A stretch of 64,000 bases of DNA, taken from Micromonospora sp. MW-13. GTDB taxonomy: Bacteria; Actinomycetota; Actinomycetes; Mycobacteriales; Micromonosporaceae. The stretch covers positions 372,001-436,000 of the forward strand of contig NZ_QKKX01000011.1 in the NCBI RefSeq assembly GCF_003434305.1, in the 5' to 3' direction. Made by a program: the position numbers and the translations under genes. The notes under the pieces were generated by a model that did not search any database, was not told the DNA's origin, and saw only the letters and a list, made by a program, of their open reading frames with translations. Shown in pieces: positions 26,176-34,912 of this stretch (position 1 is the stretch's first letter; every line of letters starts with the position of its first letter).

Positions 26176-27504
26176 TCAGCAACTCCGGAGGAACCGGTCG
26201 AGAACCCGCACGCCGAACTGTAGTCCGTCCACCGGAACCCGCTCGTCGATGCCGTGGAACAGGGCGGAGAAGTTGAGGTCGGCGGGCAGCCGCAACGGCG
26301 CGAAGCCGAAGCAGCGGATGCCGAGCTGGGAGAATGCCTTGGCGTCGGTGCCGCCGGAGAGCATGTACGGCACCGGCCGGGCGCCCGGGTCCTCCGCGCG
26401 CAGGGCCACGGACATGGCGTCGACCAGGTCGCCGTCGAAGGTGGTCTCCAGGGCGGGCTGGCGCTGGATGTACTCGATCGCGATGTCCGGGCCGACCAGC
26501 TCGCGTAGCTGCTGCTCCAGCAGCTCGGACTGGCCCGGCAGGCTGCGGCAGTCGATGGTGGCGGTGGCCCGGCCGGGGATGACGTTGTCCTTGTAGCCGG
26601 CGGCGAGCCGGGTCGGGTTGGCGGTGTTGCGGATCGTCGCGCCGATGATGTTGGCGATCGGGCCGAGCTTGGCGATGGCGGCCTCCGGGTCCTCCGGGTC
26701 CAGCTCGACGCCGAGCAGGTCGGAGACCTCCTCCAGGAACGCCCGCACGGTGTCGGTGACGACCACCGGGAAGCGGTGCCGGCCGATGCGGGCCACCGCC
26801 TCGGCGAGGGCGGTGACCGCGTTGTCGTCGTGCACCATCGAGCCGTGGCCGGGCCGGCCCTTGGCGTGCAGCCGCAGCCAGTCGATGCCCTTCTCGGCCG
26901 TCTCGATCAGGTAGAGCCGCTGGGACTCGTCGACCGAGTACGAGAAGCCGCCGACCTCGCCGATCGCCTCCGTGCAGCCGTCGAAGAGGTCGCGGTGGTG
27001 CTGGGTGAGGAAGTGCGCGCCGTAGTCGCCGCCGGCCTCCTCGTCGGCGGTGAACGCCAGCACGATGTCGCGGGCCGGCCGGACGCCGGTGCGCTGCCAG
27101 TGCCGCACCACGGTCAGCACCATGGCGTCGAAGTCCTTCATGTCGATCGCGCCCCGGCCCCACAGGTAGCCGTCGCGGACCTCCCCGGAGAACGGGTGCA
27201 CCGACCACTCGTCGGGGTCGGCGGGCACGACGTCGAGGTGGCCGTGCACGAGCAGCGCGTCCCGGCCGGGGTCGGTGCCGGGGATGCGGGCGACGAGGTT
27301 GGCCCGGCCCGGGGCGGACTCGTGGAGCACCGCGTCGACGCCGACCTCGGCCAGCTTCTCCGCGACGTACTCGGCCGCGGCGCGCTCCCCGACGCTGGTG
27401 GCGTTGTCCCCGGTGTTCGTGGTGTCGATGCGCAGCAGGTCGCGGCAGAGGCCGACGACCTCGTCGGCGGGGTCGGGTCGGGCGGAAGCGGGGTCGCTGG
27501 TCAT
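26176..27504 (-). CDS. M20/M25/M40-family metallopeptidase
   Basis: Dizinc hydrolase (442 residues) releasing amino acids or acyl groups from small peptides or derivatives. The catalytic domain shows the zinc motifs LLVHGHLDVVP, GRGAIDMKD, FTADEEAGGDYG (general-base Glu pair) and the final His in SALFHGIDERVP; the lid/dimer domain lies at about 195-330. The frame is open far upstream, but MTSDPASARPDPADE at 27504 matches the normal start. Cytoplasmic. Confidence 0.93.
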   Translation of the reverse strand: MTSDPASARPDPADEVVGLCRDLLRIDTTNTGDNATSVGERAAAEYVAEKLAEVGVDAVLHESAPGRANLVARIPGTDPGRDALLVHGHLDVVPADPDEWSVHPFSGEVRDGYLWGRGAIDMKDFDAMVLTVVRHWQRTGVRPARDIVLAFTADEEAGGDYGAHFLTQHHRDLFDGCTEAIGEVGGFSYSVDESQRLYLIETAEKGIDWLRLHAKGRPGHGSMVHDDNAVTALAEAVARIGRHRFPVVVTDTVRAFLEEVSDLLGVELDPEDPEAAIAKLGPIANIIGATIRNTANPTRLAAGYKDNVIPGRATATIDCRSLPGQSELLEQQLRELVGPDIAIEYIQRQPALETTFDGDLVDAMSVALRAEDPGARPVPYMLSGGTDAKAFSQLGIRCFGFAPLRLPADLNFSALFHGIDERVPVDGLQFGVRVLDRFLRSC

Positions 27505-27664
27505 CGGTTCTTCATACCAGCCGCCACCGTCGGGCAGGTCGCCCGGCCGGCACCCCGTTTCGCGCGGGCGCGCGCCGGGTACCGCCGGTCGCGTCCCGCA
27601 CCGCCCACCGGGCCGTGCCCGCCGCACCCCGCCGGCGGTCGCGCCCGCCACCGAGGAGGGCACC

Positions 27665-28312
27665 ATGACCGTCCCCCTGCCCCCGTTGCCGCCCGTGCCC
27701 GAGCAGCAGGGATACCGGCCCGGCGGACGCAGCCTGGTCGACATCGTCGACCAGGAGCACCGGCAGCTGCTGGACCTGGCCGACCGCGTCGGTGACCCGG
27801 ATTCGGCGCCCGGCGACCTGGTCCAGGTGCTCACCGCCGCGGTCTCCCGGCACCTGTCGGCGGAGGAGCAGTACCTGTTCCCCGCCGTGCGGGCCGCCCT
27901 GCCGCAGGCCGGCGAGCAGGTCGACCGGGAGCTTGCGGCGGCCGGCGCGCTGCTGACCGCCCTGAAGGCGCTGACCGGTTCGGCCGATCCCGCGCTGGCC
28001 GACGTGGCCGAGCGGGTGCGCCGGCACGCCGCCCGGGTCACCGAGCTGGTCACCCCGCTGCGCGAGGTGGCCACCGACGCGGAGCTGATCCGACTGGGCA
28101 ACCGGTGGGAGATCGCCGAGGAGGCGGCGCCGAGCCGGCCGCACCCGGGCACCCCGGCGACGCCGCCGTGGAACCGCATCGTCGAACCGGCGATGGGCCT
28201 GGTGGACAAGGTCCGCGACGCGGTGACCCGCAGGCCGACGTACCCGGCGGATCTGGAGCCGGGGACGGGCCGGTCGGAGGCCGCGCCGGAGGCGCGGCGA
28301 CCGCCGGCCTGA
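27665..28312 (+). CDS. Hemerythrin-domain protein
   Basis: 215 residues. A hemerythrin-like HHE four-helix bundle at about 20-130 supplies potential di-iron ligands in DIVDQEHRQLLDLAD, AAVSRHLSAEEQYLFPAV and the later RRHAARVTELVTPLREV. The C-terminal 70 residues are Pro/Ala-rich and look disordered. The ATG follows GAGGAGG. Such proteins sense or bind oxygen, NO or iron; the partner is unknown. Confidence 0.85.
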   Translation: MTVPLPPLPPVPEQQGYRPGGRSLVDIVDQEHRQLLDLADRVGDPDSAPGDLVQVLTAAVSRHLSAEEQYLFPAVRAALPQAGEQVDRELAAAGALLTALKALTGSADPALADVAERVRRHAARVTELVTPLREVATDAELIRLGNRWEIAEEAAPSRPHPGTPATPPWNRIVEPAMGLVDKVRDAVTRRPTYPADLEPGTGRSEAAPEARRPPA

Positions 28313-28331
28313 CCGATTACCGGGCGGGCCA

Positions 28332-28346
28332 GACCGGATATCGGTC
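28332..28346. promoter_or_regulatory. LysR-type operator candidate
   Basis: GACCG-N5-CGGTC (28332-28346) is a perfect inverted repeat about 57 nt before the LysR ATG, matching the usual position and spacing of an autoregulatory LysR recognition site. Confidence 0.45.
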
Positions 28347-28390
28347 AACTCCGATGCACCCAGGGCCTTCCGTCGATCCCCGGGTGGCCA

Positions 28391-28396
28391 TACCGT
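28391..28396 (+). promoter_or_regulatory. -10 box of a putative leaderless lysR promoter
   Basis: TACCGT lies exactly 6 nt before the ATG at 28403, with TTCCGT at 28367-28372 as a possible -35 (18-nt spacer). Confidence 0.45.
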
Positions 28397-28402
28397 CACC
28401 CT

Positions 28403-29416
28403 ATGAATCTGGAGCTGCGACACCTGCGGGTGGTCTGCGCCATCGCGGAGACGGGGAGCGTGACCAAGGCGGCATCCACGCTCGGCCTGGCCCAGCCGGC
28501 GCTCACCGCCCAGCTCCAACGCATCGAGCGGGCCCTCGGCGGCCCGCTGTTCGAACGGGACCGGCGGGGCTCCCGGCCCACCGCCCTCGGCGAGCTGGTG
28601 CTGTCCCGGGCCCGGGTCCTGCTGCCGGCCATGCAGGGCCTACAGGACGAGGCGGCCCGGCTGGCCGGCGCCGGCCCGACGCCCGCCCGGTACCGGTTCG
28701 GCGGGGTGAACAGCCCGATCCTCGGCCGGCTGGTGCACCGGCTCGCCGCCGAGCACCCCCAGGCCCAGATCACCACGTACGCCTCCTGGTCCGCCGACGA
28801 GCTGGCCCAGCTCGTCGGCGGTGGCCGGCTGGACTACGCCCTGGTCGGGGTCTGCGGCGACTCGCTGCCGCCGGCCGGGAACGGGCTGACCTGGCGGGAG
28901 GTGGCGATGGAGCCGGTGCAGGTGCTGCTGCCCGAGGGGCATCCGGTAACCGAGCGGGACGAGGTTCGCCTGGTGGACCTGCGCGGGGAGCAGTGGGTCG
29001 CGGCCCCCGGCGACGGCTGCTTCGGCGACTGCTTCGCCGCCGCCTGCGCCCGCGACGGCTTCACCCCCAGCAAGATGTACGAGGCCGACGTGCGCGGCTG
29101 CATCGACCTGGTGGAGACCGGCGCGGCGGTGGCGCTGTGCCAGGCCACCTTCCGTGCCGTTCCCGGGCTGGTGACCCGCCGGCTGGCCGGGACGCCGCTG
29201 CGCTGGCGGCTCATGCTGGGCTGGCACCCGGACTCGTCCGAGGTGGGCTTCGCCGGCGAGGTGCTGGACGCGGCGGTGTCGGCGTACACCGACTCGCTCG
29301 CCGCGCACCCGGACTACCTGGCCTGGCTGCTGCGGCACCCGGAGTTCGGGGTGCGCCGACCCGCCCCGGCCGGGCCGGTGCCCGGCGGGACGGGTTCCGG
29401 GGTGCGAACCGCCTGA
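28403..29416 (+). CDS. LysR-family transcriptional regulator
   Basis: 337 residues. The N-terminal winged helix (about 1-62) has the LysR signature LRHLRVVCAIAETGSVTKAA, then AQPALTAQLQRIERALGGPLFER. The effector domain (about 90-300) is of the periplasmic-binding type. No ribosome binding site; the -10 box sits 6 nt before ATG. The inverted repeat upstream suggests autoregulation. Target genes are not evident: neighbours are a hemerythrin gene and a short unknown gene. Confidence 0.93.
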   Translation: MNLELRHLRVVCAIAETGSVTKAASTLGLAQPALTAQLQRIERALGGPLFERDRRGSRPTALGELVLSRARVLLPAMQGLQDEAARLAGAGPTPARYRFGGVNSPILGRLVHRLAAEHPQAQITTYASWSADELAQLVGGGRLDYALVGVCGDSLPPAGNGLTWREVAMEPVQVLLPEGHPVTERDEVRLVDLRGEQWVAAPGDGCFGDCFAAACARDGFTPSKMYEADVRGCIDLVETGAAVALCQATFRAVPGLVTRRLAGTPLRWRLMLGWHPDSSEVGFAGEVLDAAVSAYTDSLAAHPDYLAWLLRHPEFGVRRPAPAGPVPGGTGSGVRTA

Positions 29417-29435
29417 CGGTGGGTAACTGGGCGGC

Positions 29436-29672
29436 ATGACCGATCTCTACCCCACCGCCGACGACCGGGAGACGCTGCGGGAGGCCGCCGCCGCGCACAC
29501 CGCCGCCTCCCGGGACGTGGAGGCGTTCCTGCGCCGGCTGCCCCAGGTCCCCGACCCCGCCGACATCACCGAGTACGCCACCCTGCTCAGCCGGGAGGAA
29601 CGGGCGCGCGGCGAGCGCCAGGCCGCCGCGGACGTCGCCGGGTTGCAGATCGGCAGCATGGAGTCGGAGTGA
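29436..29672 (+). CDS. Small hypothetical protein (78 residues)
   Basis: Unrecognised helical, charged protein (MTDLYPTADDRETLREAAAA, then EYATLLSREERARGERQAAADVAG). The ATG is 6 nt after TAACTG, a possible leaderless start, and 19 nt after the LysR stop. G/C-rich third positions support real coding. No known domain. Confidence 0.65.
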   Translation: MTDLYPTADDRETLREAAAAHTAASRDVEAFLRRLPQVPDPADITEYATLLSREERARGERQAAADVAGLQIGSMESE

Positions 29673-29802
29673 CCGTCGCCCACCCCGGTCCCCGGGTGCG
29701 GCCCGCACGCGGGGACCGCTGACCGACGGGCCCGGTCCGGCGAACGGCGCGGGCGGGCCGCAGGAGGTCGGTGAGCGGCCGACGCGGGCCCGGCCGGCGG
29801 CG

Positions 29803-30153
29803 TCAGCGTTCCACGAGGACGTCGTGGCCGAGGTCGAGCAGCGAGTGCCGCCACTCGTCGTCGCTGTTGCCGCCCTTCGGGCGGGCCGCCGTCAGCGCCC
29901 GGATCCGGTCGATGGCGTCCCGCATCACCTCGATGTCCTCCGGGGTCAGGTCGACCTTGCGCTTGCGCAGCACGGCGAGGATCTGCCGGCCCGGCTCGGG
30001 CAGGTCGAGGGCCGGGTCCGGCCCGAACGACTCCTCGCCGGAGCCTCGGGTCAGCAGCCAGCTACGCAGTTGCTCGGAGGTGACGTTCACCTCGGCGTGG
30101 AAGTCCTCCCAGAGCACCTCGACCTCGGGATCGAGTCGCGCCTCGCGTGCCAT
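29803..30153 (-). CDS. DUF3140 family protein
   Basis: 116 residues. Family pattern: LDPEVEVLWEDFHAEVNVTS, LRSWLLTRGSGEESFG, GRQILAVLRKRKVDLTPED and the terminal DDEWRHSLLDLGHD. ATG at 30153 is chosen because GAGGAGG lies 4 nt upstream; a GTG one codon earlier is too close. Its ATG overlaps the stop of the 57-residue gene (TGATG). Small actinobacterial family sometimes annotated as DNA-binding; unproven. Confidence 0.8.
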   Translation of the reverse strand: MAREARLDPEVEVLWEDFHAEVNVTSEQLRSWLLTRGSGEESFGPDPALDLPEPGRQILAVLRKRKVDLTPEDIEVMRDAIDRIRALTAARPKGGNSDDEWRHSLLDLGHDVLVER

Positions 30154-30326
30154 CACGCCTCCTCTGCGGGCGGCGGCCCGGACGGTTCCGGTTCGCCGGT
30201 GTGGGAATGCAGGCCCTCCGGCGGCACCCGCACCCGGGCGGGGTTGGCCGTCGGCGGGGCCAGGATCGGTTCGGTCCGGGCCGCGTCGGGTGGGTTCTCC
30301 TCGCCGCTCTCCTCGGGTTCGGTCAT
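30153..30326 (-). CDS. 57-residue Pro/Glu-rich hypothetical protein
   Basis: Short frame (MTEPEESGEENPPDAARTEP to SGPPPAEEA) starting 17 nt after the stop of the Clp ATPase gene and ending in a TGATG overlap with the DUF3140 gene, so it fits as the middle gene of an operon. It is low-complexity and probably disordered. Ribosome binding site weak (GCGGAG). Confidence 0.5.
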   Translation of the reverse strand: MTEPEESGEENPPDAARTEPILAPPTANPARVRVPPEGLHSHTGEPEPSGPPPAEEA

Positions 30327-30343
30327 CTCCGCACCCCGCCGGC

Positions 30344-32899
30344 TCACCGCGGGTGGGACGTGGTGGCCGCGGAGTAGTCCCGGTCGCCGGCGGCCACCTC
30401 GAAGGCGAGCGCGTCGTCGCGGACGTCCACGGTCACCCGCTGTCCCGGCGAGATCGCGTGCTCCAGCAGCATCCGCGACAGCCGGTTGTCCACCTCGCGC
30501 TGGATCACCCGCCGCAGCGGGCGGGCGCCGAACTCCGGCTGGTAGCCGTGCTCGGCGATCCAGTCGATCCCGGCGACGGTGAAGTCCACCCCGATGTCCT
30601 GGGCGTGCAGCCGGCGCCGGGTATCCTCCAGCAGCAGCTCGGTGATCTGGCGTAGCTGCTGCTGCTCCAGCCGGCGGAAGATGATCACCTCGTCGACCCG
30701 GTTGAGGAACTCCGGCCGGAAGTTCTCCTGGAGCCGGCGCATCAGCCGCTCGCGCAGTTCTTCGTTCTCCCCCTCCGCGCCGGCAGCGCCGGCGCCGAAA
30801 CCGACCGCGCGCTGGCTGCCGGTGATCAGCTCCGAGCCCAGGTTGCTGGTCATGATCAGGACGGTGTTCTTGAAGTTGACCGTCCGGCCCTGGCTGTCGG
30901 TGAGCCGGCCGTCGTCGAGCACCTGGAGCAGGACGTTGAACACGTCGGGGTGGGCCTTCTCGATCTCGTCGAGCAGCACCACCGCGTACGGGCGGCGGCG
31001 CACCGCCTCGGTGAGCTGGCCGGCCTCCTCGTACCCGACGTAGCCGGGGGGCGCGCCGACCAGCCGGGCGACGGTGTGCCGCTCCTGGAACTCGCTCATG
31101 TCCAGCCGCACCATCCGGTCGGCCTCGCCGAACAGCGCCTCGGCCAGGGCCCGGGCCAGCTCGGTCTTGCCGACGCCGGTGGGGCCGAGGAACAGGAAGC
31201 TGCCCATCGGCCGGTTCGGGTCGGCCAACCCGGTCCGCGAGCGGCGCACCGCCTCGGCGACCGCGCCGACCGCGTCGTCCTGGCCGACCACCTTCTCGTG
31301 CAGGTGCCCCTCCAGCCGCAGCAGCCGGTCCCGCTCCTCCTCGGTGAGCTGGGCGATCGGGATGCCGGTGGCCCGGGAGACCACCTCGGCGATCTCCTCC
31401 GGACCGACGGCCGGCACCTGGGAGCCGCTGCCGTCGTCGCCCTTGGCCCGGCCGATCTGCGCCTCCAGGTCGGCGAGCTGGTCGCGCAGGGCGGAGGCCC
31501 GCTCGTACTGCTCGTCGGCGACCGCCTGCTCCTTGTCCCGGCGTACCTCGTCGAGCCGCTGCTCCAGCTCCCGCACGTCGGAGGCGGGGGTCCGGGTGCG
31601 CAGCCGGACCCGGGCGCCGGCCTGGTCGATCAGGTCGATCGCCTTGTCCGGCAGGTACCGGTCGGTGACGTACCGGTCGGACAGCTCGGCGGCGGCGACC
31701 AGCGCCTCGTCGGTGAACCGGACCTGGTGGTGGGCCTCGTAGCGGTCCCGCAGGCCGCGCAGGATGGCCACGGTGTCCTCCACGGTGGGCTCGGGCACCA
31801 GCACGGGCTGGAACCGGCGGGCCAGCGCGGCGTCCTTCTCGATGCTGCGCCGGTGCTCGTCCAGCGTGGTCGCGCCGATCACCCGCAGCTCGCCGCGGGC
31901 CAGCGCCGGCTTGAGCATGTTGGACGCGTCCATGCCGCCCTCGCTGCCCGCCCCGCCGGCGCCGACCAGGGTGTGGATCTCGTCCAGGAAGATGATCAAC
32001 TCGTCGCGGTGGGCGCGGATCTCGTCGATGACCTTCTTCAGCCGCTCCTCGAAGTCGCCGCGGTATCGGGTGCCGGCCACCAGCCCGGCGAGGTCGAGCT
32101 GCACCACCCGCTTGCCGAGCAGGGTCTGCGGCACGTCGCCGTCGCAGATCCGCTCGGCCAGCCCCTCCACGATCGCGGTCTTGCCGACGCCCGCCTCGCC
32201 GATCAGCACCGGGTTGTTCTTGGTCCGCCGGGAAAGGATCTCCACCGCCTGTTCGATCTCGTCGGAGCGCCCGATCACCGGGTCGATCTGGTCGTTGCGG
32301 GCCAGCTCGGTGAGGTCCTGGCCGTACTGGTCGAGGGTCGGGGTGCCCCGGTCGGGTCTCGGACCGGTCATCGGGCCACGCTCGGCGCTGGCCGCCTGGA
32401 GCGACTCGGGCTGGATCCGGCCGGCGGCGAGCATCCGGCCGGCCGGCGACTCCGGGTTCAGCGGCAACGCCATCAGGATGTGCTCGGGGCCGATGTAGTT
32501 GGCGCCCATCGCGCGGGAGAGCTGGTGGGCGTCGAGCAGCGCCCGCTTGGCTGCCGGGGTCAGCGACAGGTTCGGCGGCACCTCGCCCCGGGGTGCGCCG
32601 TCGCCACGCCCGCCCAGGGCGTTGACCAGGGCGTCGGGGTCGGCGCCGGCCCGCCGGACCAGGTCGCGCAGCGGCTCCCGCTGCAACGCCGCCCAGAGCA
32701 GGTGGTCGGTGTCCAGGTCGTTGCTGTGCCGCTGGGCCGCCCGGCGGGCCGCGTCGGCGAGCATCTCCCGCGCGTCGGCGGTCATCAGCCGGGTGATGTC
32801 GACCCGGTGCGCCGGCCGGCGTCCCCCCTCGCCCCGGCCGAAGTACCGGGCCAGGAACTCGTCCCACGGGTCGGAGCCGAAGTCGCCGGGTCCCATCAT
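30344..32899 (-). CDS. ClpC/ClpB-type AAA+ unfoldase
   Basis: Hsp100 ATPase of 851 residues for protein unfolding or disaggregation. Clp-N double repeat at about 35-170; first AAA+ module with Walker A GEAGVGKT (234-241) and Walker B IIFLDEIHT; a short middle region with a UVR-like EQYERASALRDQLADLEAQI as in ClpC rather than the long ClpB coiled coil; second AAA+ with GPTGVGKT near 570 and VVLLDEIEKAH; C-terminal D2-small domain. An AVGFGAG stretch could be the ClpP-docking loop. ATG at 32899 follows GGGAGG. It is likely a second, accessory Clp ATPase besides the housekeeping ClpC. Confidence 0.92.
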   Translation of the reverse strand: MMGPGDFGSDPWDEFLARYFGRGEGGRRPAHRVDITRLMTADAREMLADAARRAAQRHSNDLDTDHLLWAALQREPLRDLVRRAGADPDALVNALGGRGDGAPRGEVPPNLSLTPAAKRALLDAHQLSRAMGANYIGPEHILMALPLNPESPAGRMLAAGRIQPESLQAASAERGPMTGPRPDRGTPTLDQYGQDLTELARNDQIDPVIGRSDEIEQAVEILSRRTKNNPVLIGEAGVGKTAIVEGLAERICDGDVPQTLLGKRVVQLDLAGLVAGTRYRGDFEERLKKVIDEIRAHRDELIIFLDEIHTLVGAGGAGSEGGMDASNMLKPALARGELRVIGATTLDEHRRSIEKDAALARRFQPVLVPEPTVEDTVAILRGLRDRYEAHHQVRFTDEALVAAAELSDRYVTDRYLPDKAIDLIDQAGARVRLRTRTPASDVRELEQRLDEVRRDKEQAVADEQYERASALRDQLADLEAQIGRAKGDDGSGSQVPAVGPEEIAEVVSRATGIPIAQLTEEERDRLLRLEGHLHEKVVGQDDAVGAVAEAVRRSRTGLADPNRPMGSFLFLGPTGVGKTELARALAEALFGEADRMVRLDMSEFQERHTVARLVGAPPGYVGYEEAGQLTEAVRRRPYAVVLLDEIEKAHPDVFNVLLQVLDDGRLTDSQGRTVNFKNTVLIMTSNLGSELITGSQRAVGFGAGAAGAEGENEELRERLMRRLQENFRPEFLNRVDEVIIFRRLEQQQLRQITELLLEDTRRRLHAQDIGVDFTVAGIDWIAEHGYQPEFGARPLRRVIQREVDNRLSRMLLEHAISPGQRVTVDVRDDALAFEVAAGDRDYSAATTSHPR

Positions 32900-33000
32900 G
32901 TCTTTGCCTCCCGCGGTCGGGCACGCTCGCCGGTGCAGTCTCCGCCGGCACGGACGGCGGTGGCTACCCGGCGACCGGCGCGACAAACGCCCCCGGATGG

Positions 33001-33006
33001 CAGGCT
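33001..33006 (+). promoter_or_regulatory. Possible leaderless -10 box (NYN/PIN-like gene)
   Basis: CAGGCT ends 6 nt before the ATG at 33013. The same hexamer at the same distance precedes the gene at 54206 on the minus strand. Confidence 0.3.
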
Positions 33007-33012
33007 GGACCC

Positions 33013-33396
33013 ATGGATGCGAGGCCGCTGCTGATCGTGGACGCCGCCAACGTCGTGGGGTCCCGCCCCGACGGCTGGTGGCGGGACCGGGCCGGGGCCG
33101 CGGCCCGGCTGCGCGACGCCCTGGCCCCGGTGGCCGACGGCGGGCTGCCGCCGCTGCTGCCCGGGCCCGCCGAGGTGGTGCTGGTGGTGGAGGGCGCGGC
33201 GCGGGGGGTGCCGGCGGTGCCCGGGGTCCGGGTGGTGGCCGCGCCGGGCTCCGGCGACGACGCCATCGTGGAGCTGGTCGGCGCCACCGCGAACCGCCGA
33301 CGGCTGGTGGTCACCGCCGACCGGGAGCTGCGCGGCCGGGTGGGCGTCCTCGGGGCGGAGGTGCGGGGCCCGCGCTGGCTGCGCGGCGGGTCCTAG
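33013..33396 (+). CDS. NYN/PIN-like nuclease-domain protein (putative)
   Basis: 127 residues, single domain. LLIVDAANVVGSRPDGWWRD at the N-terminus, an acidic GSGDDAIVELVG in the middle and RRLVVTADRELRGRVG near the end place Asp residues where NYN/PIN metal-dependent ribonucleases have them. Some relatives have been labelled NTP pyrophosphohydrolase. It is divergent from the Clp ATPase gene and 209 nt upstream of the FtsK operon. Moderate certainty for the fold, low for activity. Confidence 0.65.
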   Translation: MDARPLLIVDAANVVGSRPDGWWRDRAGAAARLRDALAPVADGGLPPLLPGPAEVVLVVEGAARGVPAVPGVRVVAAPGSGDDAIVELVGATANRRRLVVTADRELRGRVGVLGAEVRGPRWLRGGS

Positions 33397-33532
33397 CGGG
33401 CCGCGACTGCGGCGGCAGCCCCGCCGCCAGTCCGATTGACGGGACCGAACGACCCACGGACGGGACCACCGCCGCGCCGCCGGGCGGACTTCCCGCACGT
33501 CAGGACGGTGAGCGGACAGGCATACGGCAACA

Positions 33533-33562
33533 CCGACAGGGCGGATGTTCTCTCCCTGTCGG
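33533..33562. promoter_or_regulatory. Operator-like inverted repeat at the FtsK-operon promoter
   Basis: CCGACAGGG (33533-33541) and CCCTGTCGG (33554-33562) are perfect 9-bp arms with a 12-nt spacer. The right arm lies inside the promoter spacer and the repeat spans the -35, so a bound dimer would block the promoter. Confidence 0.5.
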
Positions 33563-33576
33563 GGATGGGTTGTAAT
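33548..33576 (+). promoter_or_regulatory. Promoter of the helical-protein/FtsK operon
   Basis: TTCTCT (33548-33553), a 17-nt spacer and TGTAAT (33571-33576), five of six matches to the consensus -10 and unusually good for this genome. The GTG start of the first gene is 29 nt downstream, after an AGGAGG. Confidence 0.5.
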
Positions 33577-33605
33577 GGAGATCTCCCCGCCCCCAGGAGG
33601 TCTAC

Positions 33606-33866
33606 GTGGCGAGCGTCGCCGAGCTGAAGGCAGCCATCGATGTCGCCCTCCAACAGATCGGTGACGGGCAGAGCGCCGTGCAGGCGGCCGGCGAGAAGCT
33701 CGCCGAGGCGCAGCAGACCCTGGCCGGGGCCCTGGAGGGCAGCGGGCACGAGACCGTCGAGGCGGCGCAGGCCTCGCTGACGCAGGCCAGCCAGGAGCTG
33801 GAGGAGTGCCTCGCGGCGACCCTCGTCGCGGTGGAGCAGGCGCAGCTCTACGTCTCGACCCTGTAG
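33606..33866 (+). CDS. 86-residue helical-hairpin protein (WXG100-like size and shape)
   Basis: First gene of a four-gene operon. The GTG follows a strong AGGAGG. The sequence predicts two long amphipathic helices (about 2-40 and 50-84) joined by a Gly-rich turn (LEGSGHETV); the helices are full of Ala, Gln, Glu and Leu. Size and layout resemble WXG100/EsxA-type secreted proteins, but the WXG motif and the C-terminal YxxxD/E signal are absent, so the similarity is structural inference. No signal peptide. Confidence 0.75.
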   Translation: MASVAELKAAIDVALQQIGDGQSAVQAAGEKLAEAQQTLAGALEGSGHETVEAAQASLTQASQELEECLAATLVAVEQAQLYVSTL

Positions 33867-33874
33867 GGGCGGGC

Positions 33875-34912
33875 GTGTCCATCATCGAGGACGTCGGGGC
33901 GCAGGTGCGGGCCGCCGCCGAGGAGCTCCCGATCGCGCAGCTCGCCCTGGCGCTGGAGAAGTTCGGCCAGGCCACCGAGCGGCTGCGCTGGGTACGGCAG
34001 GAGTCGGCCAACCCGATGGGGGTGCCCGAGCTGTCCGCCGCCACCGAGCACGCCGAGTCGGCCGGGCACGCGCTGCGGGTGGCGCAGGAGCAGTTGTCGG
34101 CGTACCTGGCGGCGATCGGGCTGGCCCCCGACGGCGCCCCCGCGGCCCGCCCGGCCGGCGACCGGCAGGTGCACGACGCGCCGCGCGGCGCGCCGCCCGC
34201 CGCCGGGGAGCAGCCGCCGCCCGCCCAGGACGACAACCCGGTGCTGCGCCGCTGGTGGGCGGTGCGGGTGGCGGAGCTGACCGGCGGCCGGGAGGGCGCG
34301 CCGGACGCGCCGGACGAGAAGGTCGGCGACTCCCGTGAGTTGCTGCGCCGGGTGGTCGACGGGGTCCGTTCCGGCGACCGGGAGCGGCTGCACCGGGAGC
34401 TGCGCGGCGTGCACGCCGACGTCGGCCTCGGCCTGGCCGCGATCGCCCCGCCGCTGCTGCGCGAGCTGGCCGGCGAGCTGCTCGGCCATCCGCCCCGCGC
34501 CGACGACCTGACCCGGCTGCGCCGGGAGCTGGAGGGCCGGGTCCGCGACCTGCTCCCCGGGCTGCCCCCGCCGGCGTTGGAGACGCTGTTGACCAGGATC
34601 TGCCGGATGCCCCCGCCGCAGCGCGGCAGCGGCGAGGAACAGCCGCACGCCGCCGACCCGGCGGTCACCGCCGGCGTGGCGACCGCCGTGCTGCTGGCCC
34701 GCCTCGGCAGGGATCTGCCCCGCGACGACCGCGAACCTGACCCGGCCGGCGAGCCCGCCCGGGAGAAGCGCCGCGAGACCGAGCGGGACGCCTGGGACCA
34801 GGCGACACGGGAGCGCGCCGCGCAGGAGCGCGCCGCCCGGGACCGGGCCGCCCGGGCCCGCCCGCCCGCGCCGCCCGCCGGGAGCGCCGCCCGCCGGGAC
34901 TCCGATGGCTGA
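33875..34912 (+). CDS. Helical-hairpin N-domain protein with C-terminal region, FtsK operon
   Basis: 345 residues, GTG start 8 nt after the previous stop with AGGGGCGGG upstream. The first 85 residues again predict two long helices around a turn (ESANPMGVPE), like the preceding protein. A Pro/Ala linker (about 88-120) follows, then a helical domain (about 125-260: LRRWWAVRVAELTGG, RRVVDGVRSGDRERLHREL, HADVGLGLAAIAPPLLREL) and a long Arg/Glu/Ala helix at the end. No known domain. It overlaps the ATPase gene by 8 nt. The domain order recalls substrates fused to WXG/LXG-type N-domains; inference. Confidence 0.75.
   Translation: MSIIEDVGAQVRAAAEELPIAQLALALEKFGQATERLRWVRQESANPMGVPELSAATEHAESAGHALRVAQEQLSAYLAAIGLAPDGAPAARPAGDRQVHDAPRGAPPAAGEQPPPAQDDNPVLRRWWAVRVAELTGGREGAPDAPDEKVGDSRELLRRVVDGVRSGDRERLHRELRGVHADVGLGLAAIAPPLLRELAGELLGHPPRADDLTRLRRELEGRVRDLLPGLPPPALETLLTRICRMPPPQRGSGEEQPHAADPAVTAGVATAVLLARLGRDLPRDDREPDPAGEPAREKRRETERDAWDQATRERAAQERAARDRAARARPPAPPAGSAARRDSDG

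Noticed and set aside
33606..33866. Calling the small helical protein a genuine WXG100 protein
   Set aside because: The WXG motif and C-terminal secretion signal are absent; only size and predicted shape agree.
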